DNA of 64,000 nt, taken from Paenibacillus amylolyticus. GTDB taxonomy: Bacteria > Bacillota > Bacilli > Paenibacillales > Paenibacillaceae. Numbering within the stretch: position 1 is the stretch's first letter; every line of letters begins with the position of its first letter. A program made the position numbers and the translations under genes. Below, in pieces: positions 22,543 through 31,581 of the stretch. The stretch covers positions 186,001-250,000 of the forward strand of contig NZ_CP121451.1 in the NCBI RefSeq assembly GCF_029689945.1, given 5' to 3'. Below the pieces are notes generated by a model. That model saw nothing but the letters and a program-made list of their open reading frames with translations. It was not told where the DNA came from and did no database searches.

Positions 22543-22950
22543 ATGGACGATATAGTTCAAGGACTAATTAGGCGCTTTCAGACAAACGACCCTTTTGAGA
22601 TTGCCGAGCAATTAAACATCCATATTCGCTACTGTAATTTAGGTAATAGCACACGCGGATTCTATTATAGAAAGCTACGCCGTAGATTTATCGTCATCCA
22701 TAGTGGACTTAATGATCCTTGGAAAAGATTTGTGTGTGCCCACGAAATTGCACATGATCGACTTCACCCAGGCATAAGTAGATTTTTTATTGATGATCAA
22801 TCCTTTTTCAATGCTGGTAAGTACGAGCGGCAGGCTAATCAATTTGCACTTAAACTACTAACATCCACAGTCGAACCTGAAATAGGAGAGACAAAAGAAC
22901 AACTTCTGTTTCGATGTTCCGTCCCTATTGAATTACATAAATACTTGTAA
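22543..22950 (+). CDS. ImmA/IrrE family metalloprotease
   Basis: A 135-residue zinc protease. The signature is CAHEIAHDRLHPG with H67, E68 and H71 as zinc ligand and catalytic residues. The usual N-terminal strands are present (IHIRYCNLGNSTRGFYYRK) and the C-terminus holds the third ligand region (ERQANQFALKLL). ImmA-type proteins cleave a cognate XRE repressor to induce a mobile element. It follows the CI-like gene by three bases and is surely co-transcribed with it. Confidence 0.9.
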   Translation: MDDIVQGLIRRFQTNDPFEIAEQLNIHIRYCNLGNSTRGFYYRKLRRRFIVIHSGLNDPWKRFVCAHEIAHDRLHPGISRFFIDDQSFFNAGKYERQANQFALKLLTSTVEPEIGETKEQLLFRCSVPIELHKYL

Positions 22951-22996
22951 ACTTGCGCTTTCACTGCCGCGAGGCGGTTTATCATATTCATAAATA

Positions 22997-23008
22997 GAAC
23001 AAATGTTC
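22997..23008. promoter_or_regulatory. LexA/DinR-like SOS box upstream of the integrase
   Basis: GAACAAATGTTC is a perfect GAAC-N4-GTTC dyad, the core of the Bacillus-type SOS box, flanked by A on the left and T on the right. It lies 22 bp before the integrase ATG and 47 bp after the immA stop, where it could repress integrase transcription until DNA damage. Binding is inferred. Confidence 0.55.
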
Positions 23009-23029
23009 TTTTGAAGGGAGAAATTGTTA

Positions 23030-24256
23030 ATGGCTTATAAAGAAAAGCGTGGCGAAAATTCTTGGAAACTTGTAGTAGATGTGGGCGAGAAAGCAGACGG
23101 ATCGCGAGACCGTAGATCTAGAACAATACGTGTTGAAGACAAAGCGCTTTTAAAAACAAAAAAGAAATTGGAGACCTATCTGGAAGAGGAGCTTCTGAAA
23201 TTTAAAATGGAAGTGGAATCCGGGAGTATATTGCGCCAGAAAAGATGACTTTTGGGGCCTTCGTAGCGGAGTGGCGATCAAACTATGCTTCAGATCATCT
23301 TGAAGAGAAAACCTTATATTCTTACGAGGTTAATCTGAAAAAGCACATACTTCCTAACTTTGCACACCGGAGACTGGATCAGATCAAACCGCTGCACATC
23401 GTCAATCTTTTGAAAGGTCTTGCTCAACCGGGTATGAAAAGAGGAGGCGGAGCACTCTCATCAGCGACGATTCAAATGGTTCATAGAATAGTAAAAAACA
23501 TTTTCTCTCGCGCCGTTGAGTGGAAGGTTATTAAAGATAATCCGGCGCAGCTGTACAAAAGCCAAAAGTGATAAGCAAAAGAAACATACCTTATAGCGAA
23601 CAAGAGGTTATGGAGATGCTTGCGGCCCTTCAAAAGGAGCCTGCTCACTGGAGGTTGTTCGTAACTATGGCAGTAACTTCGGGTTTGAGAAGAGGCGAGC
23701 TTTTAGGACTGGAAGAAGACACATCGACCTTGCCACCGGAGTATTAACTGTTGAACAGAGCGTTTCTATATCCGTTGCTGGGAAGGCGCATGTAAAAGAA
23801 CCAAAAACAGCAAATTCAATTAGGAAAGTTACCTTACCTGGAGTTGTATTGGGGAGCTACGGGAATACCTCGATGGCCGAAAAAAGAACGTGAAGCTTTA
23901 GGCGAGGCTTGGAACGATGGAGGGTATGCTTTTATTTTTTCCCATCCTGACGGCAAAGCCTACCACCAGGAGCGACCATATTTGTGGTTTAGGCAGTTTC
24001 TAAAGAAAAACGGACTCAGGTATATTAGGTTTCATGATTTGCGGCACACCTCAGCTACATTACTCATTAATCAAGGTGTGCACGCTAAGATCATTTCTGA
24101 ACGATTAGGGCACGGGAACATCAGCACTACGATGAATATATATGGACATGCACTTCAGTCTGCTGACCAATCTGCTGCTGATAAATTTGATTCACTTTTT
24201 GATGTTCGCCCCCATTCGCCCCCAACGATGAAAATAAACCTCAAAAACCCTTGTAG
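23030..24256 (+). CDS. int: tyrosine integrase, several frameshifts in this sequence
   Basis: Site-specific recombinase that integrates and excises the phage. The ATG at 23030 follows GAAGGGAG. Domains in order: Arm-binding (YKEKRGENSWKLVVDVG), core-binding (TFGAFVAEWRSNYASDHLEE), catalytic with arginine in SGLRRGELLGLE, RFHDLRHTSATLLI, and ERLGHGNISTTMNIYGHAL, where the final Y is the nucleophile. Missing bases near 23222, 23545, 23721, 23851 and 23880 break the frame. Adding one base to each restores a continuous protein. A further missing C near 24210-24226 would let it end at TAG 24254-24256; otherwise the frame runs to 24473, antisense to rlmCD. Too many lesions for natural decay of a single gene, given similar ones elsewhere. 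Confidence 0.88.
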
Positions 24257-24258
24257 AT
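24236..24258. other. candidate attachment site at the 3' end of rlmCD
   Basis: The integrase and the rlmCD coding ends face each other and meet here, with the rlmCD stop at 24241. The sequence around AAAACCCTTGTAG encodes the rlmCD C-terminus on one strand and, probably, the integrase stop on the other. Integration at the 3' end of this gene would keep it intact. The second copy would lie beyond the left edge of the window, so this cannot be confirmed. Confidence 0.4.
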
Positions 24259-25846
24259 TAAGGAACAAACAGCCTCCACATGCACCGTATGCGGGAACAT
24301 ATCCACTGGCGTTACCTCAACCGTGCGATAGCCACCATCCTCCAATACACGAAGATCACGTGCCAGCGTACTCGGATTACAGCTCACATACACCACGCGC
24401 TCTGGCTTCATCTCCAGGATCGTTTCCAGCAAACGCGGATCGCAGCCCTTACGCGGTGGATCGACAACGATGACGTCGGCTTCGATGCCTTGTTCTTTCC
24501 AGCGCGGGATGACGTCCTCGGAGGCGCCAACTTCGAACTTGACGTTGCGCATCTCGTTCAATAGAGCATTGCTACGCGCATCCTCAATAGCCTCGGGAAC
24601 GATCTCAACCCCATATACCTGATCCGCATGTTGCGCGAGGAAAAGAGAGATCGTACCGATGCCGCAATAGGCATCAATCACAGTCTCTTTGCCGCTCAGT
24701 CCGGCGTACTCTACCGTCTTCCCATACAGCACTTCCGTCTGCACCGGATTCACCTGATAGAACGAACGCGCCGAGATCGCAAACTGCACATCACCGATAT
24801 AATCATAGATTACATCACGGCCCCACAGGACGCGGGTCTCATCGCCAAAGATGACGTTGGTCTGTTTCTTGTTCACGTTCTGGCAGATGCTCGCGACATG
24901 CGGAATCGCTTCACGGATACTGCCAATCCATTCGTCTTTGTACGGAATGTCTCGACCATTCGTGACCAGTACGAGCATCATCTCGCCAGTACGGAACGCC
25001 TTCTTCACGACCACATGGCGCAGCAAGCCGCGACCTGTCTCTTCGTTGTAGGCACTGATTCCAAAATGACTGCCGATCTCCTTCACCTTCGCAACCACTT
25101 CGTCATTGTGCTCATGCTGAATGAGGCAGCTCTCCATATCGATGATGCGATGGCTTCCTTTGGCGTAAAAACCACCTACCAGACCACCCTCGGTTACACC
25201 AATGGGCACCTGTGCTTTATTCCGATAGCGCCATGGCTCGTCCATACCCATCGTAGACAGTACACGAATGCCCTGCTCCGTATCTTCTGCATCCTCCACC
25301 ATTACGTTCAGCTTGCCAATCCGCTGCAAATTATCGACCACCAACTGGCGTTTCCACGCAAGCTGTCCGGCATAGCTCATATGCTGGATCTGGCAGCCGC
25401 CGCACTGATCGTAGATCGGGCAAGGCGCGGACACACGATCCGGGCTGGCTTTCACGATCTCCAGTAACTTGGCGTAGCCATACTGCTTCTTGGTTTTCAT
25501 CACACGCACACGCACAGTTTCACCCGGAAGCGCACCCTGTACGAAGAGCGTGTATCCATTCGCACGACCTACACCCTCACCGTCATGGTTCATACCAATG
25601 ATGTCGATGACGGTCTCTTCATTTTTGCTAACGGGAGCCCTTCGATTGGTGCGGATTCACGCGCTCTCCCCTTTGGACGAACGGCAGAAAGAGATGCGCC
25701 TTGTGGCCGCACCTCTTTTCCTTGCTGACGTAATGATGGACGAGATGATTGACTTGGCTGACGGGACGCTGAAGCATTCCCTTGCCCCTGAGAGGCTCCG
25801 AATTCCGGCGGTTTTTTCCACGACCGCTGCGGTTCGTATTAGACAA
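24241..25846 (-). CDS. rlmCD: 23S rRNA (uracil-5-)-methyltransferase RlmCD, two frameshifts in this sequence
   Basis: SAM-dependent enzyme that makes m5U in 23S rRNA. A TRAM domain (HDGEGVGRANGYTLFVQGAL), a 4Fe-4S cysteine set (CPIYDQCGGCQIQHM), the SAM-binding motif (VIDAYCGIGTISLFLAQ), the catalytic site (VYVSCNPSTLARDL) and the base VVDPPRKGCDP are all present. The C-terminal 450 residues are intact. Upstream, adding one A in the T-run at 25,622-25,626 and one G in the C-run at 25,785-25,788 joins them to a basic, disordered N-terminal extension (RSGRGKNRRNSEPLRG), about 85 residues, starting at a TTG near 25846. It follows dgkB, as in other Bacillales. Phage integration appears to have used its 3' end. 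Confidence 0.9.
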
Positions 25847-26267
25847 CGTACATTCACTTCTTTCTTCTTATATGGTATCACATCAAAAATAACGTTCCGA
25901 ATTTCTAATGAACTTCAGAAACGTTATATCATCCTCGGATGGTGTTTTTACGACCTTATTAGATCATTTTCTCCAAAATAACGACGTTGAGATTCGTTAG
26001 ATTCGCAACTTCAGTGAATTCGCCACATTAAGGCTTTCTGAGTTCGTTAAGCTCAGACGCATAGTGACCACATGAGATTATACGCGATCCCACCCTACAC
26101 GGCAACTGGAAAATCCACTTCCATCTCGCCTTACCGCAGAGCTGAATCCAACTCTCCACAACAGTTATGCGATACTATGCCAACTACTGCTGCATCATCA
26201 TAACTTTTCTGATACGCTCAACATTGCTTTTCGCAAGCGAACCACATTGCCCCCAGCACCCACATTC
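25847..26267. other. intergenic region with inverted repeat, between dgkB and rlmCD
   Basis: No gene is supported. An imperfect 39-bp inverted repeat (25889-25927) has perfect 8-bp ends, ATAACGTT and AACGTTAT, and may be a terminator or a repeat element. Near 25,990 and 26,045 the words GATTCGTTAG and GTTCGTTAAG recall the repeat at 39,760-39,852. Confidence 0.4.
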
Positions 26268-27149
26268 TTAACGATACAATTGCAGATGATGCTTGAGGTT
26301 CGTAAACGTGGCTGGCAGCGTGCCGCCCAACTCTCCATCCAGGTTCAGTTGCACATAACCTGGCGACGTAACTTCCATATGACTCGTCTGGAAATGAACC
26401 ACTTTCTTGTCGTTCAGATGCTCCCCTCGCAGCGCGAGCGTTACGAGGCGGATCATGTCAGCCAGATTACATTTGCGGACACCGATCACATCGAACAGAC
26501 CATCATCAATGGTGGCACCTGGAGCCAGCTTTTCAAAGCCTCCAACTGAATTGGTATTAGCGATGAGGAATAACATGAATTCATCATGGATCTCTTCCTG
26601 ACCGTCGGCGCGAATAATCAGCTCCTGCGGAGACAGGCTTGCCATTTTCTCAATACCCTTCATATAATAGGCCAATTGCCCAATCATCGTTTTCAGACGA
26701 CTCGGTACCTCATAGGTCAGCTCAGTTAATGAGCCGCCACCGGCGATGTTGATAAAATATTTATCATTCGCTTTGCCCAGATCGAGCGGACGAAGCTGCT
26801 GGTTAATGACCAGATCCACGTAATCTTCCCACTGTCTCGGAATGCCGAGTGCACGTGCAAAGTCATTCGTCGTCCCCAAAGGAAACACACCCAGCGGAGG
26901 ACGATTTTCCCGCTCAGCCATACCGTTGATAACTTCGTACAATGTGCCATCGCCACCAGCAGCAATAATCATGTCATATCCGCGTTCAATCGCGAGTTCG
27001 GCTTCCCGGGTTGCGTCACCTTCACCTGTTGTTGCGTGACAAGAAGCTTCAATACCACCTTGATCCAAACGCTGCAAAATATCAGCCAGACGTTTCTTCA
27101 TTTCTTCCCGGCCTGAGGTCGGATTATATATTAAGCGAGCTTTTTTCAT
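26268..27149 (-). CDS. dgkB: diacylglycerol kinase (lipid kinase)
   Basis: Soluble kinase that phosphorylates diacylglycerol released by lipoteichoic acid synthesis, returning it to phosphatidic acid. The N-terminal MKKARLIYNPTSGREEMKKR matches DgkB closely. The nucleotide-binding GGDGT is at 65-69 (IIAAGGDGTLYEVINGM), followed by PLGVFPLGTTNDFARALGIP and GKANDKYFINIAGGGSLTEL. The C-terminus includes VQLNLDGELGGTLPATFTNL. Start ATG 27149 follows AGGTGG at a normal distance; an upstream ATG is also in frame. Length of 293 residues is close to the family norm of about 300. The gene is next to rlmCD as in Bacillus. Confidence 0.92.
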   Translation of the reverse strand: MKKARLIYNPTSGREEMKKRLADILQRLDQGGIEASCHATTGEGDATREAELAIERGYDMIIAAGGDGTLYEVINGMAERENRPPLGVFPLGTTNDFARALGIPRQWEDYVDLVINQQLRPLDLGKANDKYFINIAGGGSLTELTYEVPSRLKTMIGQLAYYMKGIEKMASLSPQELIIRADGQEEIHDEFMLFLIANTNSVGGFEKLAPGATIDDGLFDVIGVRKCNLADMIRLVTLALRGEHLNDKKVVHFQTSHMEVTSPGYVQLNLDGELGGTLPATFTNLKHHLQLYR

Positions 27150-27161
27150 CTCATACGCCAC

Positions 27162-27672
27162 CTATTCCACATTATCCATGAGTCTATATGACCTCATAAT
27201 CTTACCTTGCATCAGTCCACCAAAGGGCATATTTTTAACACAATAATGAACTTCCGTTCATTCTGCTCTAATCTTTCGTCTTACCTATATCTATGCATCA
27301 GGAATTCCGTCTCATTCCAAAGCCTTTAACTCCTATCATATCATCAAATGTAAAGATGTCCTAGCCTGTAATCTATAAGTATATTTTTTCATATATGTAT
27401 CCACAAATCCTTCCACTACCCAATAAACCTGCTGCACCAATCCTGAATCTGTCCCACTGCCTTTTATGTAAAATAGTCTCATTCATCAACCATTCTGCCC
27501 GCTTGGACAGGAATTAGTCTTCAATTTCGATACCTTCATATGATTATGACATAGATATGCTACAAATTTACAAATCTCAAGATGAAAAGATAAATACTAT
27601 AAACCTTTTTCAAATATAGTTTTAGTGCACCCTCCCCCAGCATCACACCTTATCAGCGAAGGAGAACTGTGA
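27162..27672. other. intergenic region upstream of the NLP gene
   Basis: A 510-bp AT-rich gap between divergent dgkB and the NLP gene. No gene, repeat or riboswitch is recognised. It ends with a good ribosome binding site (AAGGAG) before ATG 27673. A long leader ahead of a secreted toxin could hold regulatory sites, but I see no clear promoter consensus. Confidence 0.3.
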
Positions 27673-28389
27673 ATGAAAAAAATCGTGTTAATGCTCCTGG
27701 TCTTTCTTATGGCATGTGTTCCTTGGGTCACCGTTGTTGAAGCAGCGGAGATTAATCATGATCAGGTTGTCGGATTTCAGGAAATCTCCCCAGTCACCGT
27801 GACACAACAAGCAGCCAAGCGTTTTCAGCCTTTTCTCAAAGTCTATCATGGTTGTGTGCCTTTCCCCGCAGTGGATCAACAGGGCAATACCAATGCTGGC
27901 TTGAATACGTCCGGGTCATCGAATGGAAACTGCAGCTCCAGTACAGGACAGATATACTCCCGTTCCGCTTGGCACAACGGGGTGTGGGCAATCATGTATT
28001 CGTGGTATTTCCCCAAAGACTCCCCCTCCCCTGGACTCGGCCATCGTCATGATTGGGAAGGTATCGTCGTGTGGGTGGATAATCCGGCAGCGGCCAATCC
28101 CCAAATCCTCTCCATCGCGTATTCCGGTCACGGCCAGTTCACCAACGTCACACCGAGCAATACCAATACACAAGGGAATCATCCGTTAATTTCCTATAAT
28201 AGTACCTGGCCACTGAACCATGAACTCGGCGTCACCAACGTTGTTGGGGGAACACAACCTTTAATCGGATGGGACGACCTGACTTCTGCAGCACGAAATG
28301 CGCTTAATACCACGGACTTTGGCAGTGCCAACGTACCTTTCAACGATAACAACTTCACCAACAATCTGAACAAAGCCTGGTTTAGATAA
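27673..28389 (+). CDS. secreted NPP1/NLP-family necrosis-inducing protein
   Basis: A 238-residue exported protein of the Nep1-like (NLP) family. The signal peptide (MKKIVLMLLVFLMACVPWVT) is cut near AEAA. The hallmark heptapeptide GHRHDWE lies at 123-129, preceded by IMYSWYFPKDSPSPGLG. Two cysteines (C61 in HGCVPFPAVD and C87 in NGNC) give a type 1-like pattern. Further conserved segments are HDQVVGFQEI, VVWVDNP and IAYSGHGQF. Family knowledge: NLPs are metal-dependent cytolysins that bind plant sphingolipids (GIPCs) and cause leaf necrosis; bacterial members occur in Bacillus and Pectobacterium. Here, a plant-associated role is inferred. It stands alone with its own terminator. Confidence 0.93.
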   Translation: MKKIVLMLLVFLMACVPWVTVVEAAEINHDQVVGFQEISPVTVTQQAAKRFQPFLKVYHGCVPFPAVDQQGNTNAGLNTSGSSNGNCSSSTGQIYSRSAWHNGVWAIMYSWYFPKDSPSPGLGHRHDWEGIVVWVDNPAAANPQILSIAYSGHGQFTNVTPSNTNTQGNHPLISYNSTWPLNHELGVTNVVGGTQPLIGWDDLTSAARNALNTTDFGSANVPFNDNNFTNNLNKAWFR

Positions 28390-28392
28390 AAA

Positions 28393-28432
28393 AAATCCCC
28401 TTCAAGTGAACCGCTCACTTGAGGGGGGATTT
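28393..28432. terminator. bidirectional Rho-independent terminator
   Basis: A strong stem (ATCCCCTTCAAGTGA paired with TCACTTGAGGGGGGAT, one G bulge) with loop ACCGC. A seven-A run precedes it, giving a U-run for transcripts from the minus-strand DUF4395 gene; a short TT follows it for the NLP gene. Confidence 0.85.
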
Positions 28433-28471
28433 CGTTATGAAGCTATCGTGAACCGATAGCTATAGCCAACC

Positions 28472-28888
28472 TCAAAATCCGATTTTTCGCCCTGCACGCA
28501 GCTGTTTGTACCAGAAATACACCGTGCAGCCCACACAATAACCTAGCAGAGCTGCACTTGCAGCCGCAAGAAGCATGACGGAGAAGACATAACCTGCAAT
28601 TACCCAGACAAGCGAGAACGAGATAAGTGCCAGAGACAGGAAGAGCACAGCCAGTATATTGTTGAATCGCTGCAGTTCCACCGCCTGCGTCTCTGTCCCT
28701 TTACCCGTCAACACAACTTTCCCAATCTGCACAAACAGATTAAGCTTGCCACCGGAAGCCAGACCGACCACCTGAATGATCCAGAGTGCGCCCAGAACTA
28801 CAAGTGGATTCAACACAAACGAGAGTAAAACGAACAATACAATACCGACCTGATTCGCTTTCACATAACGCATGGGCACTTCCCGCAT
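28472..28888 (-). CDS. DUF4395 family membrane protein
   Basis: A 138-residue membrane protein. The motif MRYVKANQVGIVLFVLLSFV, with the conserved N-Q pair, is typical of DUF4395. Four hydrophobic segments are visible: IVLFVLLSFVLNPLVVLGAL, ILAVLFLSLALISFSLVWVI, YVFSVMLLAAASAALLGYCV and the preceding helix at 35-55. Start 28888 has AGGTGA upstream; 28873 is also possible. No enzymatic motif is seen. Function is unknown; homologues often lie near thioredoxin-like genes. Confidence 0.75.
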   Translation of the reverse strand: MREVPMRYVKANQVGIVLFVLLSFVLNPLVVLGALWIIQVVGLASGGKLNLFVQIGKVVLTGKGTETQAVELQRFNNILAVLFLSLALISFSLVWVIAGYVFSVMLLAAASAALLGYCVGCTVYFWYKQLRAGRKIGF

Positions 28889-28964
28889 CCTCATATCACC
28901 TTATCCCCATTTTATTAGTTGGTTTAATTGTAGTCGGTATTGGGTCAATGAGCAAGAGTACACT

Positions 28965-29890
28965 TTATTTAAGGGGAGTAAAATCTCTTTTCAGCACGTC
29001 CCAATGGGGTGTCGGGAGGCCTGTTGTCTTTTTCCAATCGGTAAATGCCTGATTTAACACCTCAATCTCTCCAAAAGAACCCGCGACCAGTTTATGAACC
29101 GGAAGCATACTATAGATCTTCAACAATGAAAACAACATCCGTTGATGCTTGCGAACCATTTTAGCCTGAATCTCCGGTATAATCGTTATACCCATGGCCT
29201 CAAGCACGCTGAAGCCCTCATCCATTGCCCGAATCATATGTTGGATCTGCTTTTTGTTCCCATTCAACTTGATCAACTCGCGTTTCTCATTAAAGCTCAC
29301 CGCATTAAGCATCAGAATGGGCACAATATGGCTTTTCAGCCAGGCATCAATATCGTTCAGGTAATTCAACTTGTATTTCGTTCTCTCAAAAGCTTGATCC
29401 AGCATGGATTTAAAGGCAATCTCACCATCCAGCCCACCAATGACCATTTGCCCGCTTGCTCCACCAATGGATAACATACGGTCCTTTTCCCTCCTCCCTC
29501 CACTCACCTGGAATCCAAACGCGACCTGTTTTGCCACCCGGCTATTTTCGTCCAAAAAATTTTGCATGCTTCGTGCATCTGCGTTGTTTCCGATGATCAC
29601 GATGTTCCTGCTCTGGTTAACCGCCAAAATAGGCAGCACTGATGGAAAATCGTTATACTTCATAACCACGAAAATAAGATCATATTCATCATTCTCTTCC
29701 AGCGTTCTTGTTACCCGAACCGGGTCAACGGTCGTTTTAAACTGGAACACATGACGAATGACAATGCCATCGCTCTCCAGTTCCTCTGCCCGCTTCCCTC
29801 TAGCCAGCATGGTGACGTCATTTCCCCCACGTACCAGAACCTGCGCCAACTGACTTCCCAGAACCCCGCACCATACACTAATATCTTCAT
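28965..29890 (-). CDS. ketopantoate reductase family protein (ApbA/PanE-like), frameshifted
   Basis: An NADPH-dependent reductase of about 308 residues. The start ATG at 29890 opens MKILVYGAG, the first half of the Rossmann GxGxxG fingerprint. One G is missing in the C-run at 29,864-29,867; adding it yields VLGSQLAQVLVRGGNDVTML, continuous with the rest. Conserved parts: YDLIFVVMKYNDFPSVLPIL, then KSHIVPILMLNAVSFNEKRE, and the C-terminal substrate helix. It may be true PanE or one of several paralogues acting on other 2-keto acids. It is divergent from a TetR regulator with a palindromic operator between, suggesting local control by a small molecule. Confidence 0.82.
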
Positions 29891-29929
29891 CGGTTATCCC
29901 TCAATTTCATATTTTATAAATAATCGTTG

Positions 29930-30020
29930 TTTTATCAACATCTGTTGATAAAATAAGAGTAACAAAGCACCTACTGTGCTTCAATCGTTAAAATATCCGC
30001 TTTTGTTGAATAATCAACGA
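29930..30020. promoter_or_regulatory. operator sites between panE-like gene and TetR gene
   Basis: A perfect palindrome with 11-bp arms TTTTATCAACA and TGTTGATAAAA separated by TC lies at 29930-29953. A weaker dyad TTGA-N4-TCAA occurs near 30,005-30,018. Both lie between the divergent start codons at 29890 and 30058, where a TetR dimer would control both genes. Confidence 0.7.
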
Positions 30021-30057
30021 ATGATTGCTTATTGTTGAGAACCATTTAGGAGGGGCC

Positions 30058-30627
30058 ATGGACAGACGAGTACTTAAGACACGAAAGGCGATAATTGAAG
30101 CTTTTGTCGGGTTACTGGAGGAACAGGAATTCGAGCATATGACGATAAACGATATTGCTGAGCGGGCGAATGTAAACCGAGGAACCATCTATTTGCATTA
30201 CGCTGATAAGTTCGACCTGTTAGACCAATGCATTGAGACTTATTTGCAGCAGTTGTTGGAGGCCTGTATGATCGAAAGCCCTAATCCAACATCCGTTACT
30301 GCCAAGGATGCACTTCTCCGAACCTTCCGTTATCTGGAACAGCATGCCACGACCTATACCACACTTCTAACTAAAAAAGGTATTCCGGCGTTCCGTAGTA
30401 AGTTGATGACATTGTTGGTCCAAGGAGTACAGGAGCAGATGGATGCTTGTGGCATCCAGGAAGGTATGAAGAAAGAGGTTACCATCCAATTTCTTGCTTC
30501 CGCTGCAGTTGGTCTCCTGGAGTGGTGGATTATGAATTCCATGCCTTATCCGGCCGAGGAGATCGTTGACCAATTAATAGAACTACTGGAACTGCATCTG
30601 AATTTGCACGCACCCATAAGCGGGTAA
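30058..30627 (+). CDS. TetR family regulator
   Basis: A 189-residue regulator with AGGAGG 6 nt before ATG 30058. Residues 1-55 are the TetR HTH: RKAIIEAFVGLLEEQEFEHM, then TINDIAERANVNRGTIYLHY with YADKFDLLDQCI. The rest is the ligand-binding helical domain (TetR_C-like). It has the TetR/AcrR N-terminal form common in Bacillales YerO/RutR-like proteins. It is divergent from the panE-like gene and should bind the palindrome at 29930-29953. The effector is not known. Confidence 0.85.
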   Translation: MDRRVLKTRKAIIEAFVGLLEEQEFEHMTINDIAERANVNRGTIYLHYADKFDLLDQCIETYLQQLLEACMIESPNPTSVTAKDALLRTFRYLEQHATTYTTLLTKKGIPAFRSKLMTLLVQGVQEQMDACGIQEGMKKEVTIQFLASAAVGLLEWWIMNSMPYPAEEIVDQLIELLELHLNLHAPISG

Positions 30628-30673
30628 TCTGGCCCTCGTTCGAGTGTTCGAGTGTTTGAGTGATCTACAACAA

Positions 30674-30709
30674 ACAAAAATACCACGTCCCTGGACGTGG
30701 TATTTTTGT
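30674..30709 (+). terminator. Rho-independent terminator after the TetR gene
   Basis: A perfect stem (AAAAATACCACGTCC / GGACGTGGTATTTTT) with a tiny loop CT and flanking A and T runs. It can stop transcripts in both directions: TetR on plus, cbiX on minus. Confidence 0.9.
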
Positions 30710-30794
30710 GTTCATGAAGCTATGGAATTCAAATCAACTGTTGACGACATTACTGCGAGCGATGCAATTATGCACCTATGTTAAAGCGATCACT

Positions 30795-31580
30795 TCACGA
30801 AGAAGCTTCAACCTCATTACATCTATCCAGCAAAATCTGGATCTGGCGCTCCAGCCACTGCCCAAGCAATGGATGTGGCAACAGCGTCTCACCACTATAC
30901 TCATAATCCAGTTCCTTCAGCCGATCCGGGATTACGTTTCTTGTGAAGTAACCGGCACTCAAAAACAGCGGCGCCACAATAACCCGGTTCCCCCGCTCTT
31001 CGCTCCAATACTTCACTTTGTCGTACACGCTCTCGGGATTTAGCAATGCATAATCCGTATGGGCTACGCCACTGACTTCCTGTACAAGCTCTGCAAGGGA
31101 AGAGATTCCGGCTTCCCAGCGCTGGCGAAATCCATCATGAATACTCCCGTGCCCTACCAGCAGAATGGTCTCCTGCTCAGGCTGTTGCGAGAGTAGCTTC
31201 ACCTTGTCCCACACCATCACGGCAATATCCGGATCGTTATCCACTGGATAACCGAAGTGAACCCGAGCCTTCACATTGAACGGTTCGAGATCCGTTTCGC
31301 GATCAGGTGTTTCCTTTGCACCAATCGCATATTCAATTTCATCCACATGTGTACTGCCGGACGAAACGAATAAAGGTACAACCAGAATATCGGTTACGCC
31401 TTGAGCTTCCAGTCGGTCGATACCGTCCTGGATCAGGCGTCCTTCCACAAGTTCAAGAAAACCGGCTTCGACCGGTAATGGCACAGGCAGATTTAACCGG
31501 GAGATCGCGTCATCGACGGATTCCACCCAGGTCTGCTCCTGTGAACCGTGACTGATGATGAGTACACCCGGCTTCTTCAT
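30795..31580 (-). CDS. sirohydrochlorin chelatase, CbiX/SirB family
   Basis: A 261-residue class II chelatase made of two similar halves. The N-terminal half has VLIISHGSQEQTW and the second half ILLVGHGSIHDGFRQRW, each with a metal-binding histidine. GFLELVEGRLIQDGIDRLEA is the alpha-beta region of the first half, and VVPLFVSSGSTHVDEI and VAPLFLSAGYFTRNVI are matching metal-site strands. It inserts Co2+, Ni2+ or Fe2+ into sirohydrochlorin for siroheme, cobalamin or coenzyme production. Metal preference cannot be read from sequence. Its start lies one base from the YerC stop, so both are co-transcribed. Confidence 0.88.
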   Translation of the reverse strand: MKKPGVLIISHGSQEQTWVESVDDAISRLNLPVPLPVEAGFLELVEGRLIQDGIDRLEAQGVTDILVVPLFVSSGSTHVDEIEYAIGAKETPDRETDLEPFNVKARVHFGYPVDNDPDIAVMVWDKVKLLSQQPEQETILLVGHGSIHDGFRQRWEAGISSLAELVQEVSGVAHTDYALLNPESVYDKVKYWSEERGNRVIVAPLFLSAGYFTRNVIPDRLKELDYEYSGETLLPHPLLGQWLERQIQILLDRCNEVEASS

Positions 31581-31581
31581 G

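Noticed and set aside
24628..25467. A 279-codon plus-strand ORF inside rlmCD
   Set aside because: It lies entirely antisense to a well-conserved methyltransferase and has no family resemblance or ribosome binding site.
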